A stretch of DNA of 64,000 nt from Bacteroidetes bacterium GWF2_38_335 (GTDB lineage: Bacteria; Bacteroidota; Bacteroidia; Bacteroidales; GWF2-38-335): assembly GCA_001769535.1 (NCBI GenBank), contig MEOH01000016.1, positions 308,776 through 372,775 on the forward strand, read 5' to 3'. Numbering within the stretch: position 1 is the first letter of the stretch; each line of letters starts with the position of its first letter. The notes under the pieces were generated by a model. That model made no database searches. It had not been told where the DNA came from and was given only the letters and a program-made list of their open reading frames with translations. The position numbers and the translations under genes were made by a program. Shown piece by piece: positions 18,620-26,820 of the stretch.

Positions 18620-20971
18620 CTACTCCACAACCACCTTCCCCACAAAAACCCGTTCCCCTTCCCTTTCAACAACTACAAAATACAAACCGGTGTTTATGGT
18701 GGAAATATCTATTTTTGAAGAATCGGTATTCATTGCTTTCTTCAAAATAGTTTTACCAGTGATGTCGGTTAAATAAATAGTGCTTTTTTCGGTTATGCCT
18801 TTTGAATTGACAATGAGTAAATCGTTTGCGGGGTTTGGATAAATTGAAAATTGCGTTTCATTTACTTTTTCCACTGACAGGTTATTTGCATAATGCCAGC
18901 AGTCGGGTTCAGAGGTTGAAACTGTCAGGAAAATATCATCCACATAGGAGTCATTGTCGGTTCCTGAATTGCGGGTGCCGCTCATAGTAAACCTGATGGT
19001 GCGGGTGTTGGCCGGAATGGCTGTTGTTTCCTGATATAAAGTCCATGAGGTTGTGTTTCCTTCAATATCTGCAGTTGAAGCCAAAAGATTCATATCTCCG
19101 TCATAAAAAGAAACATGGATGGCCGGAATATCCAAATAAGCATAATCCGACATATACGCTCCCCAATTGGCAAAATCCTCTCCGGCATCAATTTGGGCTG
19201 CAAACATGCTCACATCCACATCCTGATAGGCCTCGGCGTATGCACTTTCGGTACACAGTCCGCCAATCCCGAAATAATAAGTCCCGCTGTTGGGTGAAGT
19301 TCCCGCACACTCGCCGTCAGTCAGTGATTCGAGTATTCCGGTCGCCACAGTCCAGTTGTTAATTCCATCCTCAGCGCCGGGATTGGTTATTAAATTGCCT
19401 GTATTCAGCGACTCAACAGTATTAAATGAGTCAACCGCCGACCATTCAGTCCAGTCGAGGTTTTGTGTGCGGTAACGGGCTTTCCAGTAATAGGTGATAA
19501 ATTCATCAAGTCCGCTAATTTCCTGCTTATACAAAGTATCCCCGTCAAGGGTGTTGGCATCATAATACCAGTTTTCGGTGTGTTTCCAGATGTCAAAAAT
19601 GACAGTAGAAAAATCATAACTTTTGGAAACCATAAACTGCACTGCGCCCACTTCATCGCCCGAAGATTCAAACGGACTAACATGCAGTTTGATGCAATCG
19701 GGATGGACATCTCCGCCACCAATGGGAAAAATGCATGCCGGAGGAATATTTTCAGCAATAACTGGCCTTAAAAGCACACTGTCCTGAAGCAAGTTATTAT
19801 ATAAAATCTCCGTGTCGCCGCGGGTGATGCGCTTGATGGTCATCTGCGGGTTTTCGCCCGATGTTGTTTCAATAACCATAAAGCCATATTCGTCGAAGCT
19901 GATGTTAAAATCGGTGTAATCGGCCTGCGGGGTGCTTCCCCACAAATCAAGATAACCCGAAGCAGTGGCCACATTTACCTGAAGCACTTTGCTGTTTTTC
20001 ATCTGCCCGCGTGAGTAGCCGTGGGTATGACCGAACAAAAATACGGACGGTTTGCCGGTGGCGTCTGAAAAGGCAGCCAGACTGTCGAGAACCTGACCGG
20101 CAAAGGGAGTTTCACCGGCAATCCACATTTCAGAAAGCTCGGGATGGTGCTCCATAAAAATTACAAAGTCAATGTTGTCATCATTTCCGGTTGCTTCAAG
20201 AACTGCGCTTAACCAGCCAAGCTGAATAATATTCTGATAGGCAGTGTTAGAATCAAAACCAATTATTCTGACATTTGCAATGTCCTTGTAATACCAATGT
20301 TCTTCAAACCCGGGAGTACCATTTTGCGGAAGATAAAAATATGTGAAATAGTTTGAGGCATTTCCCTCATGATTACCAATCACAGGCAACAGACTTACCC
20401 TTGAGCCAAGGTTGGTAATATTGGCAAAAAATTCATCCCTCCACTGACTGATCAGCAATCCTGTATTTACATTGTCTCCAACCAACAAAACCTGATCAAT
20501 ATTTTCTTCAATATTTACAGAGCCGAATTCATTGGTGCAATAATTTATTATTCCCTGGTTTACAGTTTCAGAAAGCTTACCCGGTTCACTGCTATCGTAC
20601 TGGCAGTCGCTGATGGCAATGATGCGGGTAACAGGATTGGCGCTTCCTTCGGGTAAAGTTCTGAAGCTGAAAGTATCAGAAACTGCTGAACCGGTAACTG
20701 CATAATAAAAATATCTGGTATCGGGCTGCAATCCGTCAATAAGTACTTCATGAACCACTGAGGTTGTTCCACCAGAGTAATTAACTCCGGTATAGGCATT
20801 ATCGGGATCCACATCACCAGCATAAACGACACTTTCGGTTCCCGAATCGGTCTCCCACATTATTCTGACGGATGTGGTCTGGTTATCCTGAATATATGGC
20901 TGCACAAGTATTGATTGAGAATAGGAAGTTTGAATTGCAATAAAAAGCAAAACGGCAATTATAGTTTTCAT
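18620..20971 (-). CDS. T9SS-secreted purple-acid-phosphatase-like metallophosphoesterase
   Basis: Exported phosphoesterase of 783 residues. A signal peptide (1-18) precedes an Fn3-like purple acid phosphatase N-domain (about 20-105, SVRIMWETDSGTESVVYAG). The calcineurin-like metallophosphatase core covers about 110-375 with metal-ligand motifs AISDCQYD, LLVGDNVN, VIGNHEG, MEHHPE and FGHTHGYSRG. An Fn3-like segment and a carbohydrate-binding/MAM-like segment (about 530-690, NLITNPGAEDGINNWTV) follow, then a T9SS sorting domain (SIYPNPANDLLIV to the end). Likely role: extracellular phosphate release. Its 3' end exists a second time at 17795-17930. A TAATTTTG -7 box lies 23 bp before the start. 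Confidence 0.88.
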   Translation of the reverse strand: MKTIIAVLLFIAIQTSYSQSILVQPYIQDNQTTSVRIMWETDSGTESVVYAGDVDPDNAYTGVNYSGGTTSVVHEVLIDGLQPDTRYFYYAVTGSAVSDTFSFRTLPEGSANPVTRIIAISDCQYDSSEPGKLSETVNQGIINYCTNEFGSVNIEENIDQVLLVGDNVNTGLLISQWRDEFFANITNLGSRVSLLPVIGNHEGNASNYFTYFYLPQNGTPGFEEHWYYKDIANVRIIGFDSNTAYQNIIQLGWLSAVLEATGNDDNIDFVIFMEHHPELSEMWIAGETPFAGQVLDSLAAFSDATGKPSVFLFGHTHGYSRGQMKNSKVLQVNVATASGYLDLWGSTPQADYTDFNISFDEYGFMVIETTSGENPQMTIKRITRGDTEILYNNLLQDSVLLRPVIAENIPPACIFPIGGGDVHPDCIKLHVSPFESSGDEVGAVQFMVSKSYDFSTVIFDIWKHTENWYYDANTLDGDTLYKQEISGLDEFITYYWKARYRTQNLDWTEWSAVDSFNTVESLNTGNLITNPGAEDGINNWTVATGILESLTDGECAGTSPNSGTYYFGIGGLCTESAYAEAYQDVDVSMFAAQIDAGEDFANWGAYMSDYAYLDIPAIHVSFYDGDMNLLASTADIEGNTTSWTLYQETTAIPANTRTIRFTMSGTRNSGTDNDSYVDDIFLTVSTSEPDCWHYANNLSVEKVNETQFSIYPNPANDLLIVNSKGITEKSTIYLTDITGKTILKKAMNTDSSKIDISTINTGLYFVVVEREGERVFVGKVVVE

Positions 20972-20993
20972 TCTTAGTAAATTGGTTTCTTTG

Positions 20994-21001
20994 CAAAATT
21001 A
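20994..21001 (-). promoter_or_regulatory. -7 box of the phosphoesterase gene
   Basis: TAATTTTG on the minus strand, 23 bp before the ATG, fits TAnnTTTG. Confidence 0.5.
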
Positions 21002-21053
21002 TTCAAAATTACACTAAAACCTATAATCACTGTGTAAATTGATTAAAGAATAG

Positions 21054-21061
21054 TATTTTTG
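21054..21061 (+). promoter_or_regulatory. -7 box before the small secreted protein
   Basis: TATTTTTG, 20 bp before the ATG at 21081. It is part of a divergent promoter region shared with the phosphoesterase. Confidence 0.5.
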
Positions 21062-21080
21062 TAGTTAAGAAACCAAAAAC

Positions 21081-21575
21081 ATGAAGTACATCATTTTGTT
21101 GTTTTCATTTTTATTTTCACTGATCGTTTGTGCCCAGGATAAAAATTTACCCATGCCTGAATTCAAATGGAAAGCTAATTTTTACACACAAGAAATTGAA
21201 GTACCGGGAAAAAGAACCGTGATTTATCAGAAATGCATTGCAGATGCCGATTCCCTTGTAAACAATGCCATATCCAGTTTCGAGAATACTTTTATTGGAC
21301 CTGACAGTCTGGGGCCCATCAAATACAGCCGATGGATTGTGGATACAGTATGTACAAAGGTTGTTTTAGTAAACCAAAAAAGAAAAAACCGTGCTGCATT
21401 TGAAAATCTGATAAAGGAACAGTATAAAGTGAATGATATAAAAGAAATCAACTCAGGATTCAAAAATTACATGTACTACTACACTTATAAAAATCAGAAA
21501 AAATACTTCGTAACTATAATTAAAAAAGGATTGTTCGGGAAATATGTTGCTGAGATTACTGCAGTGAACTACTAA
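21081..21575 (+). CDS. Small secreted protein, unknown function
   Basis: I do not recognise a named family. The 164-residue product has a clear signal peptide (1-18, ending VCAQ) and a soluble alpha/beta-looking mature part (IKYSRWIVDTVCTKVVLVNQ; YYTYKNQKKYFVTIIKKG). The overall pattern is reminiscent of DUF4468-like periplasmic proteins of Bacteroidota, but this is weak. It is transcribed divergently from the phosphoesterase and is monocistronic. Confidence 0.6.
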   Translation: MKYIILLFSFLFSLIVCAQDKNLPMPEFKWKANFYTQEIEVPGKRTVIYQKCIADADSLVNNAISSFENTFIGPDSLGPIKYSRWIVDTVCTKVVLVNQKRKNRAAFENLIKEQYKVNDIKEINSGFKNYMYYYTYKNQKKYFVTIIKKGLFGKYVAEITAVNY

Positions 21576-21691
21576 ATTATTCAGAATAAAGAACAAAAAC
21601 GACTGCATTTTGATACAAACAATTTAACTACAAACTATTTATCTTCAATTAATTAAACAACTCTATCCTTTCGTTGAAAAAAAAATATAAA

Positions 21692-21699
21692 TAAATTTG
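21692..21699 (+). promoter_or_regulatory. -7 box of cytochrome bd operon
   Basis: TAAATTTG, with a TTG about 15 bp upstream as possible -33 element, 58 bp before the first gene of the operon. Confidence 0.45.
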
Positions 21700-21757
21700 G
21701 TATTTAATTACTTAATTATTAGATTTGCCTTCATAACAAATTATAAACCCTGACAGT

Positions 21758-21985
21758 GTGAAGAAATTTTTTAAGAGTTTTATCAGTCTGTACACCGATG
21801 GATTCAGAAACCTGAGCTCTTTAGGCAAAAAGCTTTGGATCATTATTTTCATCAAGTTGTTTATAATGTTTGTTGTGCTGAAAATATTTTTCTTTCCTAA
21901 TTTTTTATCCAGCAATTTTGATTCTGATCAAGAAAAAAGTGACTATATACATAATGTATTAACCAATCAACCCCAAAAAAAATGA
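21758..21985 (+). CDS. DUF4492 membrane protein of the cyd operon
   Basis: Small 75-residue inner-membrane protein with one transmembrane segment (about 26-47, LWIIIFIKLFIMFVVLKIFF) and a basic N-terminus (FKSFISLYTDGFRNLSSLGKK). This matches the DUF4492 family, which is characteristically encoded just before cydA in Bacteroidota. It starts with GTG, and its stop overlaps the cydA start (ATGA), so expression is coupled. A role in assembly or stability of cytochrome bd is inferred from context only. Confidence 0.82.
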   Translation: MKKFFKSFISLYTDGFRNLSSLGKKLWIIIFIKLFIMFVVLKIFFFPNFLSSNFDSDQEKSDYIHNVLTNQPQKK

Positions 21986-23520
21986 GTGAAGTAGACATTT
22001 CCCTGGTAGACTGGTCGAGAGCGCAGTTTGCCCTGACAGCCATTTATCACTGGCTTTTTGTTCCGCTTACGCTGGGTTTGTCGTTTATTGTGGCCATCAT
22101 GGAGACAATTTATGTACGCACCGGCAATGAAGAGTGGAAAAGAATTACAAAATTCTGGATGACCATTTTCGGAATCAATTTTGCCATTGGAGTGGCCACC
22201 GGAATTATCCTTGAATTTGAATTTGGAACCAACTGGTCAAATTACAGCTGGCTTGTAGGCGATATCTTTGGTGCGCCTCTTGCTGTTGAAGGTATTCTGG
22301 CATTTTTCCTTGAGTCAACCTTTATAGCTGTGATGTTCTTTGGATGGAACAAAGTCAGTAAGAAATTTCATTTATTGTCAAGCTGGCTGGTGGCTTTCGG
22401 ATCCAACCTTTCGGCCTTATGGATTTTGGTAGCCAATGGATGGATGCAGTTCCCTACCGGAATGAAATTCAATCCGGATACCGCTCGCAGCGAAATGGAA
22501 AACTTTTGGGATGTGTTATTCTCGCCCGTTGCAATTAACAAATTTCTGCACACCATTTCCTCGGGTTATGTTGTAGGTGCTTTGTTTGTTGTCGGAGTTT
22601 CAGCATGGTATTTGTTAAAAGGCCGACATATTATCATGGCAAAGAAAAGTATTGTTGTGGGTGCTGTTTTCGGACTGCTTGCATCAATCTTCATTGCAGT
22701 TACAGGTGACGGTTCGGCTTATCAGGTAGCTAAACACCAGCCCATGAAACTGGCTGCCATGGAAGGTTTGTATGATGGTCAGGAAGGTGCCGGATTGGTA
22801 GCCTTTGGAATTTTGAATCCCGGAAAACAAACCGGTGATGACAAAGACGCCATGATTTTCAGCATCGAGATTCCAACTGTTCTGTCATTACTTGCCAATA
22901 GGGATGCTAATTCATTTGTGCCCGGAGTTAATGATCTGGTGTATGGAAATGAAAAATACGGCATAGAATCGACCGCCTCAAAAATGGAAAAGGGCCGCAC
23001 AGCTATCAATGCGCTGATTGAATACAAAGCAGCCCAAAAAGCTGGCGATACCAAAACTCAGGAAAATGCACGCAAAGTACTTGAAGCAAATTATAATTAT
23101 ATAGGGTACGGTTATTTTACTTCTCCCGAAGAAGTTGTTCCTCCCATTCCGCTTACCTTCTACAGTTTTCATGTGATGGTGATGCTGGGATTTTTCTTCA
23201 TCTTGTTCTTCATGGTTATTCTTTGGCTGAATATGAAAGGCAAACTTGAAAATAACAGACTGGTTTTAAAAACTGCCGTCTGGTCGATTGCCCTTGGATA
23301 CATTGCCTCAGAACTTGGCTGGATTGTGGCCGAAGTAGGTCGTCAGCCATGGGCCATTCAGGATATTCTTCCGGTTAAAATGGCCACCTCACATGTAAGC
23401 AGTTCATCGGTTCAGCTGACCTTCTGGCTCTTTGCCACACTGTTTACTGTCTTGCTGATTGCCGAAATCAAGATACTTATCAGACAAATTAAAATCGGAC
23501 CAAAAGAAGGAGGACAATAA
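21982..23520 (+). CDS. cydA: Cytochrome bd ubiquinol oxidase subunit I
   Basis: Quinol-oxidising, haem-bearing subunit of the high-affinity terminal oxidase that reduces O2 to water; 512 residues, about nine transmembrane helices. The haem-ligand helix near residue 20 (AIYHWLFVPLTLGLS), the Q-loop after GDGSAYQVAKHQP, and the signature GRQPW (EVGRQPWAIQDILP) are present. It overlaps DUF4492 by 4 bp and is followed by cydB after 2 bp. The oxidase usually serves microaerobic respiration and oxygen protection, which suits the oxygen-sensitive KorAB and Fe-S serine dehydratase also encoded here. Confidence 0.96.
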   Translation: MSEVDISLVDWSRAQFALTAIYHWLFVPLTLGLSFIVAIMETIYVRTGNEEWKRITKFWMTIFGINFAIGVATGIILEFEFGTNWSNYSWLVGDIFGAPLAVEGILAFFLESTFIAVMFFGWNKVSKKFHLLSSWLVAFGSNLSALWILVANGWMQFPTGMKFNPDTARSEMENFWDVLFSPVAINKFLHTISSGYVVGALFVVGVSAWYLLKGRHIIMAKKSIVVGAVFGLLASIFIAVTGDGSAYQVAKHQPMKLAAMEGLYDGQEGAGLVAFGILNPGKQTGDDKDAMIFSIEIPTVLSLLANRDANSFVPGVNDLVYGNEKYGIESTASKMEKGRTAINALIEYKAAQKAGDTKTQENARKVLEANYNYIGYGYFTSPEEVVPPIPLTFYSFHVMVMLGFFFILFFMVILWLNMKGKLENNRLVLKTAVWSIALGYIASELGWIVAEVGRQPWAIQDILPVKMATSHVSSSSVQLTFWLFATLFTVLLIAEIKILIRQIKIGPKEGGQ

Positions 23521-23522
23521 CC

Positions 23523-24650
23523 ATGTTTGAAACTTTATCACACTTAGCATTACAGCAGTACTGGTGGGTTATTATTTCTCTCCTTGCTGCCATCCTTGCC
23601 TTTTTATTATTTGTGCAGGGCGGACAAACACTTTTGTATCAGGTTGGAAAAACCGATACCCAACGCACCATGCTTGTAAATACTCTTGGAAGAAAATGGG
23701 AACTGACTTTCACCACTCTGGTAACTTTTGGCGGAGCATTTTTCGCATCCTTCCCTCTGTTTTATTCGACCAGCTTCGGCGGTGCCTACTGGGTATGGAT
23801 GTTGATTCTTTTCGGATTTATTCTGCAGGCAGTATCCTACGAATACCGCAAAAAGCCAAATAATTTTCTGGGACATAAAACTTTTGAAGTATTTTTATTC
23901 ATCAACGGTTTGCTGGCCACTGTTCTGATCGGTGCAGCAATCAGCACTTTCTTTACAGGATCGGAGTTTTCAGTAAATGACTTTAACCAGTCAAGATGGG
24001 AAGACAAAGGTATGGGTCTGGAAGCTGCGCTGAATGTGCAGAATCTGGCGCTCGGACTGGCAGTTTTCTTCCTGTCAAGGGTGCTTGGGGCATTATATTT
24101 TATTCTGACCATCAGTGAAGAAACCATTGTGAAAAACTCTGTAAAACAGGTCATTTACAATGCTGTACCTTTCCTTGTATTCTTCCTGCTTTTTGTGGGA
24201 TTGCTCATTACCAAAGAAGGATTTGCAGTGAAAGAAGATGGCACAGTTTTCATGGAAGCCGGCAAATACCTGAACAATTTCATTGATATGCCTCTGGTTC
24301 TTGCATTATTCCTGATTGGCGTTCTGGCCGTATTATACGGATTGTTCACCGCCATTTCCAAAAAGTACGATAAATCATTCTGGATTGTCAGTATTGGCGT
24401 AATTCTGGTGGTTTTCTCACTCTTCCTGATTGCAGGTTTTAACGGAACAGCGTTTTACCCGTCAACTTTTAACCTGCAGGATTCTCTGACCATTCAGAAT
24501 GCCTCTTCATCACATTACACTCTGTCGGCTATGAGCTACGTTTCGCTTGCTGTGCCTTTTGTAATTGCTTACATCTGGTATGCATGGAGATCGATCAATA
24601 ATAAGAAGATTGATCTGGCAGAGATTGAGGAAGGAGAGCTAAAGTATTAG
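23523..24650 (+). CDS. cydB: Cytochrome bd ubiquinol oxidase subunit II
   Basis: Structural partner of CydA, 375 residues and eight to nine transmembrane helices. Family features include the N-terminal helix (LALQQYWWVIISLLAAILAF), FVQGGQTLLYQVG, and the closing TAFYPSTFNLQDSLTIQNAS segment with SHYTLSAMSYVS. It follows cydA by 2 bp. The stop codon is fused directly to a heptamer repeat array, beyond which lies a small membrane ORF likely to belong to the same operon. Confidence 0.95.
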   Translation: MFETLSHLALQQYWWVIISLLAAILAFLLFVQGGQTLLYQVGKTDTQRTMLVNTLGRKWELTFTTLVTFGGAFFASFPLFYSTSFGGAYWVWMLILFGFILQAVSYEYRKKPNNFLGHKTFEVFLFINGLLATVLIGAAISTFFTGSEFSVNDFNQSRWEDKGMGLEAALNVQNLALGLAVFFLSRVLGALYFILTISEETIVKNSVKQVIYNAVPFLVFFLLFVGLLITKEGFAVKEDGTVFMEAGKYLNNFIDMPLVLALFLIGVLAVLYGLFTAISKKYDKSFWIVSIGVILVVFSLFLIAGFNGTAFYPSTFNLQDSLTIQNASSSHYTLSAMSYVSLAVPFVIAYIWYAWRSINNKKIDLAEIEEGELKY

Positions 24651-24733
24651 TTATGAGTTATGAGTTATGAGTTATGAGTTATGAGTTATGAGTTATGAGT
24701 TATGAGTTATAAATTATAAGTTATAAGTTAAAA
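24650..24733. repeat. GTTATGA heptamer array
   Basis: Eight perfect tandem copies of GTTATGA (24650-24705) are followed by about four degenerate copies (GTTATAA, ATTATAA and similar). The array begins on the last base of the cydB stop codon and ends just upstream of the ribosome binding region of a small ORF. Such arrays can change length by slippage. Confidence 0.9.
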
Positions 24734-24742
24734 ATTGAAGAT

Positions 24743-24847
24743 ATGTATACAGAATCTATAATATGGTTGTTGACTTGGCCTCTTTTGATCTTTGTTGCTT
24801 ATAAGACAACGGTTTGGGCATTGAAGAAATCGGGGCTGGATAAGTAG
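24743..24847 (+). CDS. Candidate CydX-like small subunit of cytochrome bd
   Basis: A 34-codon ORF in the operon direction, 93 bp after cydB. It starts MYTESIIWLLTWPLLIFVAY, continues with KTTVWALKK and ends GLDK. It has a single hydrophobic helix (about 5-20) with a basic C-terminal side, the size and topology of CydX/CydH-type bd-oxidase microproteins, though the sequence does not resemble E. coli CydX. A gaag element 7 nt before the ATG could serve as ribosome binding site. A strong terminator follows at 24961, consistent with this being the last gene of the cyd operon. Function is inferred from position and topology. Confidence 0.6.
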   Translation: MYTESIIWLLTWPLLIFVAYKTTVWALKKSGLDK

Positions 24848-24960
24848 TGGCACAAAGAACTTTGCGTGAGCGTTCTCACAGTAGGTAAAACACCTTGTAT
24901 TTGAGGCCTTGTTTACCCCGCTCAATATTTAAACCTTCGGGGTTGGTAGTGATAAATAAA

Positions 24961-24991
24961 AAAAAAGCAGTTCTTGCGGACTGCTTTTTTT
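24961..24991. terminator. Terminator after cyd operon
   Basis: AAAAAAGCAGT and ACTGCTTTTTT form an 11-bp stem with an 8-nt loop followed by T-rich sequence. It can serve both the cyd operon (+) and the convergent AbiE operon (-). Confidence 0.85.
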
Positions 24992-25010
24992 GTTTTCAGA
25001 TTGAATTATT

Positions 25011-25841
25011 TCATCTTTCTATCATCCTGTCAACCAATTGTAAAAAGTAGTCATGCGACCATATTTTTAATTCATCCTGCGATATGATGAAAGGACGTAC
25101 ATCATCCTTTACCCTTTCCATATTGGTTTTGAGAACTTTTTCGCGAAGTAATTCCTTTACTTCTGAGAAATTGATCTCTTTTTTAATATGACCGGTTTGC
25201 AGACATCTTTGGTTCAGATGAACTAGATCAAGCTTGTGATTATTTCTAACATACCATTCCATATCATACCAATCACGCCCTTTGACCCTGGTCTTCCAGT
25301 TTCTGAATAAAAAAGCATGCATTTTTCCAGCAAATAAAGATGAGGTAGAAAAGCACCTTGTGTTAAATGAAAAGGGCAGCAATAAAAGCCGGTAATCTGT
25401 ATGGAATTTTAAAGGAGGATCCTTATCAACTTCGATTTTTATTTTAACTGTTTTTTCAGTTTTGAAAGCAATATTATAAACATCAGTATTATCCTTTAAA
25501 AATGCTGATTCAATTTTTGAATCCCCTGATTTTTCTTTTTTCGAAATCTCCACCTCCCTGCCCATTGCTTTAAATTCTGTTTCAATAAATTGAAAATAAT
25601 CTTCAATTGAAAAATTCGGGTTTTTCTCTAAAAGAGAGAAATCCATATCTTCAGAAAATCTTGGCAGATTATAAAATATTCGCAAACAGGTGCCACCGTA
25701 AAAAGCTGCCTTATCAAAGAAACCTGCTCTGTACAGTGCAGCCAGAGTTACTTGTTGCATTACTTCATGCATGGCATTTTGCCTGTCATTAACTGTGTCA
25801 ACGCGATAACGCGACAGCATTTGTTCAATTACCGGATTCAT
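25011..25841 (-). CDS. abiEii: AbiEii-like nucleotidyltransferase toxin
   Basis: DUF1814-family toxin of 276 residues; studied AbiEii-type toxins use nucleotides to block growth, giving abortive infection against phage. The nucleotidyltransferase motif I GG (49-50, FYGGTCLR) and the acidic motif SEDMDFSLL (63-71) are intact, as is the downstream KMHAFLFRNWKTRVKGRDWYD segment common to the family. The start overlaps the antitoxin end by 17 bp, implying translational coupling. No truncation is seen. Confidence 0.88.
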   Translation of the reverse strand: MNPVIEQMLSRYRVDTVNDRQNAMHEVMQQVTLAALYRAGFFDKAAFYGGTCLRIFYNLPRFSEDMDFSLLEKNPNFSIEDYFQFIETEFKAMGREVEISKKEKSGDSKIESAFLKDNTDVYNIAFKTEKTVKIKIEVDKDPPLKFHTDYRLLLLPFSFNTRCFSTSSLFAGKMHAFLFRNWKTRVKGRDWYDMEWYVRNNHKLDLVHLNQRCLQTGHIKKEINFSEVKELLREKVLKTNMERVKDDVRPFIISQDELKIWSHDYFLQLVDRMIER

Positions 25842-26583
25842 TTCTGAAATATTCAGTTAATAATTTTAATTCCCTTTGTTTATAACCACTTATGCTACAC
25901 TGCTCAAATACCGAAATATCGGGGTTTTTGAAATCATTCATATCAAATCTTAAATCCTCAAATAAAAACTCTTTTACTGCTTTAACAGACTGTAATCTGA
26001 CACCTGATTTTGTAAGAATAAGATCACAAAGGGCTTTTTCGGGACTGGCAATTAAAAAGCAGTTTAGCTCATTTTGAGGACGCATATACCTAATGACCGG
26101 TTCCATTGCCATTCTATAGTACGGTCGCCTTGAAGCAGTAAATTCATTTTCTGAAAACTTAGTGTTTGCTGCCTCCTCCAAAAATGAAACCCTTACCTGC
26201 TTTTGTCTTATTCCAATTGAAAAATATTCATCAGGCACGGTTATATATTCAAAAAAACCTATTGGGTTTTCATATCTTTTCATTCTTTTTGGTGTTACCG
26301 ATGTGCAGATGGTCACCCTTTCAGGAATAAGTCCGTATTTAGACAAGGCCGTTTCGGCTGACACATATGATGGCCCGTAAAGATGGTTTGCAATAAGCTC
26401 CATTGAAAGAGCCCTGTTGGTAATTTGAGGCGAAACAACATATAATCCCCTTTTTAAACGAATCAGATAACCAAACTTTTCAAGCTTTGTTATAAAATCT
26501 TTTGGGGATCTATAATTTCCAAATATAACGGCCAACTGACTGTAGCTTACAGGTATGTTTCCAAGATGACTTAATGGATTCAT
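25825..26583 (-). CDS. abiEi: AbiEi-like antitoxin / transcriptional regulator
   Basis: The 252-residue partner of the AbiEii toxin. An N-terminal winged-helix domain (about 1-60, FGNYRSPKDFITKLEKFGYL then RLKRGLYVVSP) is followed by the AbiEi antitoxin domain (YGPSYVSAETALSKYGLIPE). In studied pairs this protein neutralises the toxin and represses the operon by binding inverted repeats upstream of its own start. The 237 bp upstream are very AT-rich; I see no clear operator. Confidence 0.88.
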   Translation of the reverse strand: MNPLSHLGNIPVSYSQLAVIFGNYRSPKDFITKLEKFGYLIRLKRGLYVVSPQITNRALSMELIANHLYGPSYVSAETALSKYGLIPERVTICTSVTPKRMKRYENPIGFFEYITVPDEYFSIGIRQKQVRVSFLEEAANTKFSENEFTASRRPYYRMAMEPVIRYMRPQNELNCFLIASPEKALCDLILTKSGVRLQSVKAVKEFLFEDLRFDMNDFKNPDISVFEQCSISGYKQRELKLLTEYFRNESGN

Positions 26584-26820
26584 AAAAAATAATTTTCCAC
26601 AAATATAACATTTTTTACATAGTTATTCTATTTTTTATCGATTTTCTATTATTTTTTTGATATAATTAATTAATAACATGATAAAAATTGAAATGAAACT
26701 CTCTGTTTTTTAATTTAAATAATAAATGCTTTGAATGATTTTCAATAAATAAACTCATTTAATGTTACAAAGAGTTTTTTATATAAAAGGCAAAATATAT
26801 AAAGCGGTTCAATTCAATAG

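Noticed and set aside
24650-24733. Iteron-type replication origin
   Set aside because: The heptamers lie inside an operon with no initiator gene or DnaA-box cluster nearby.
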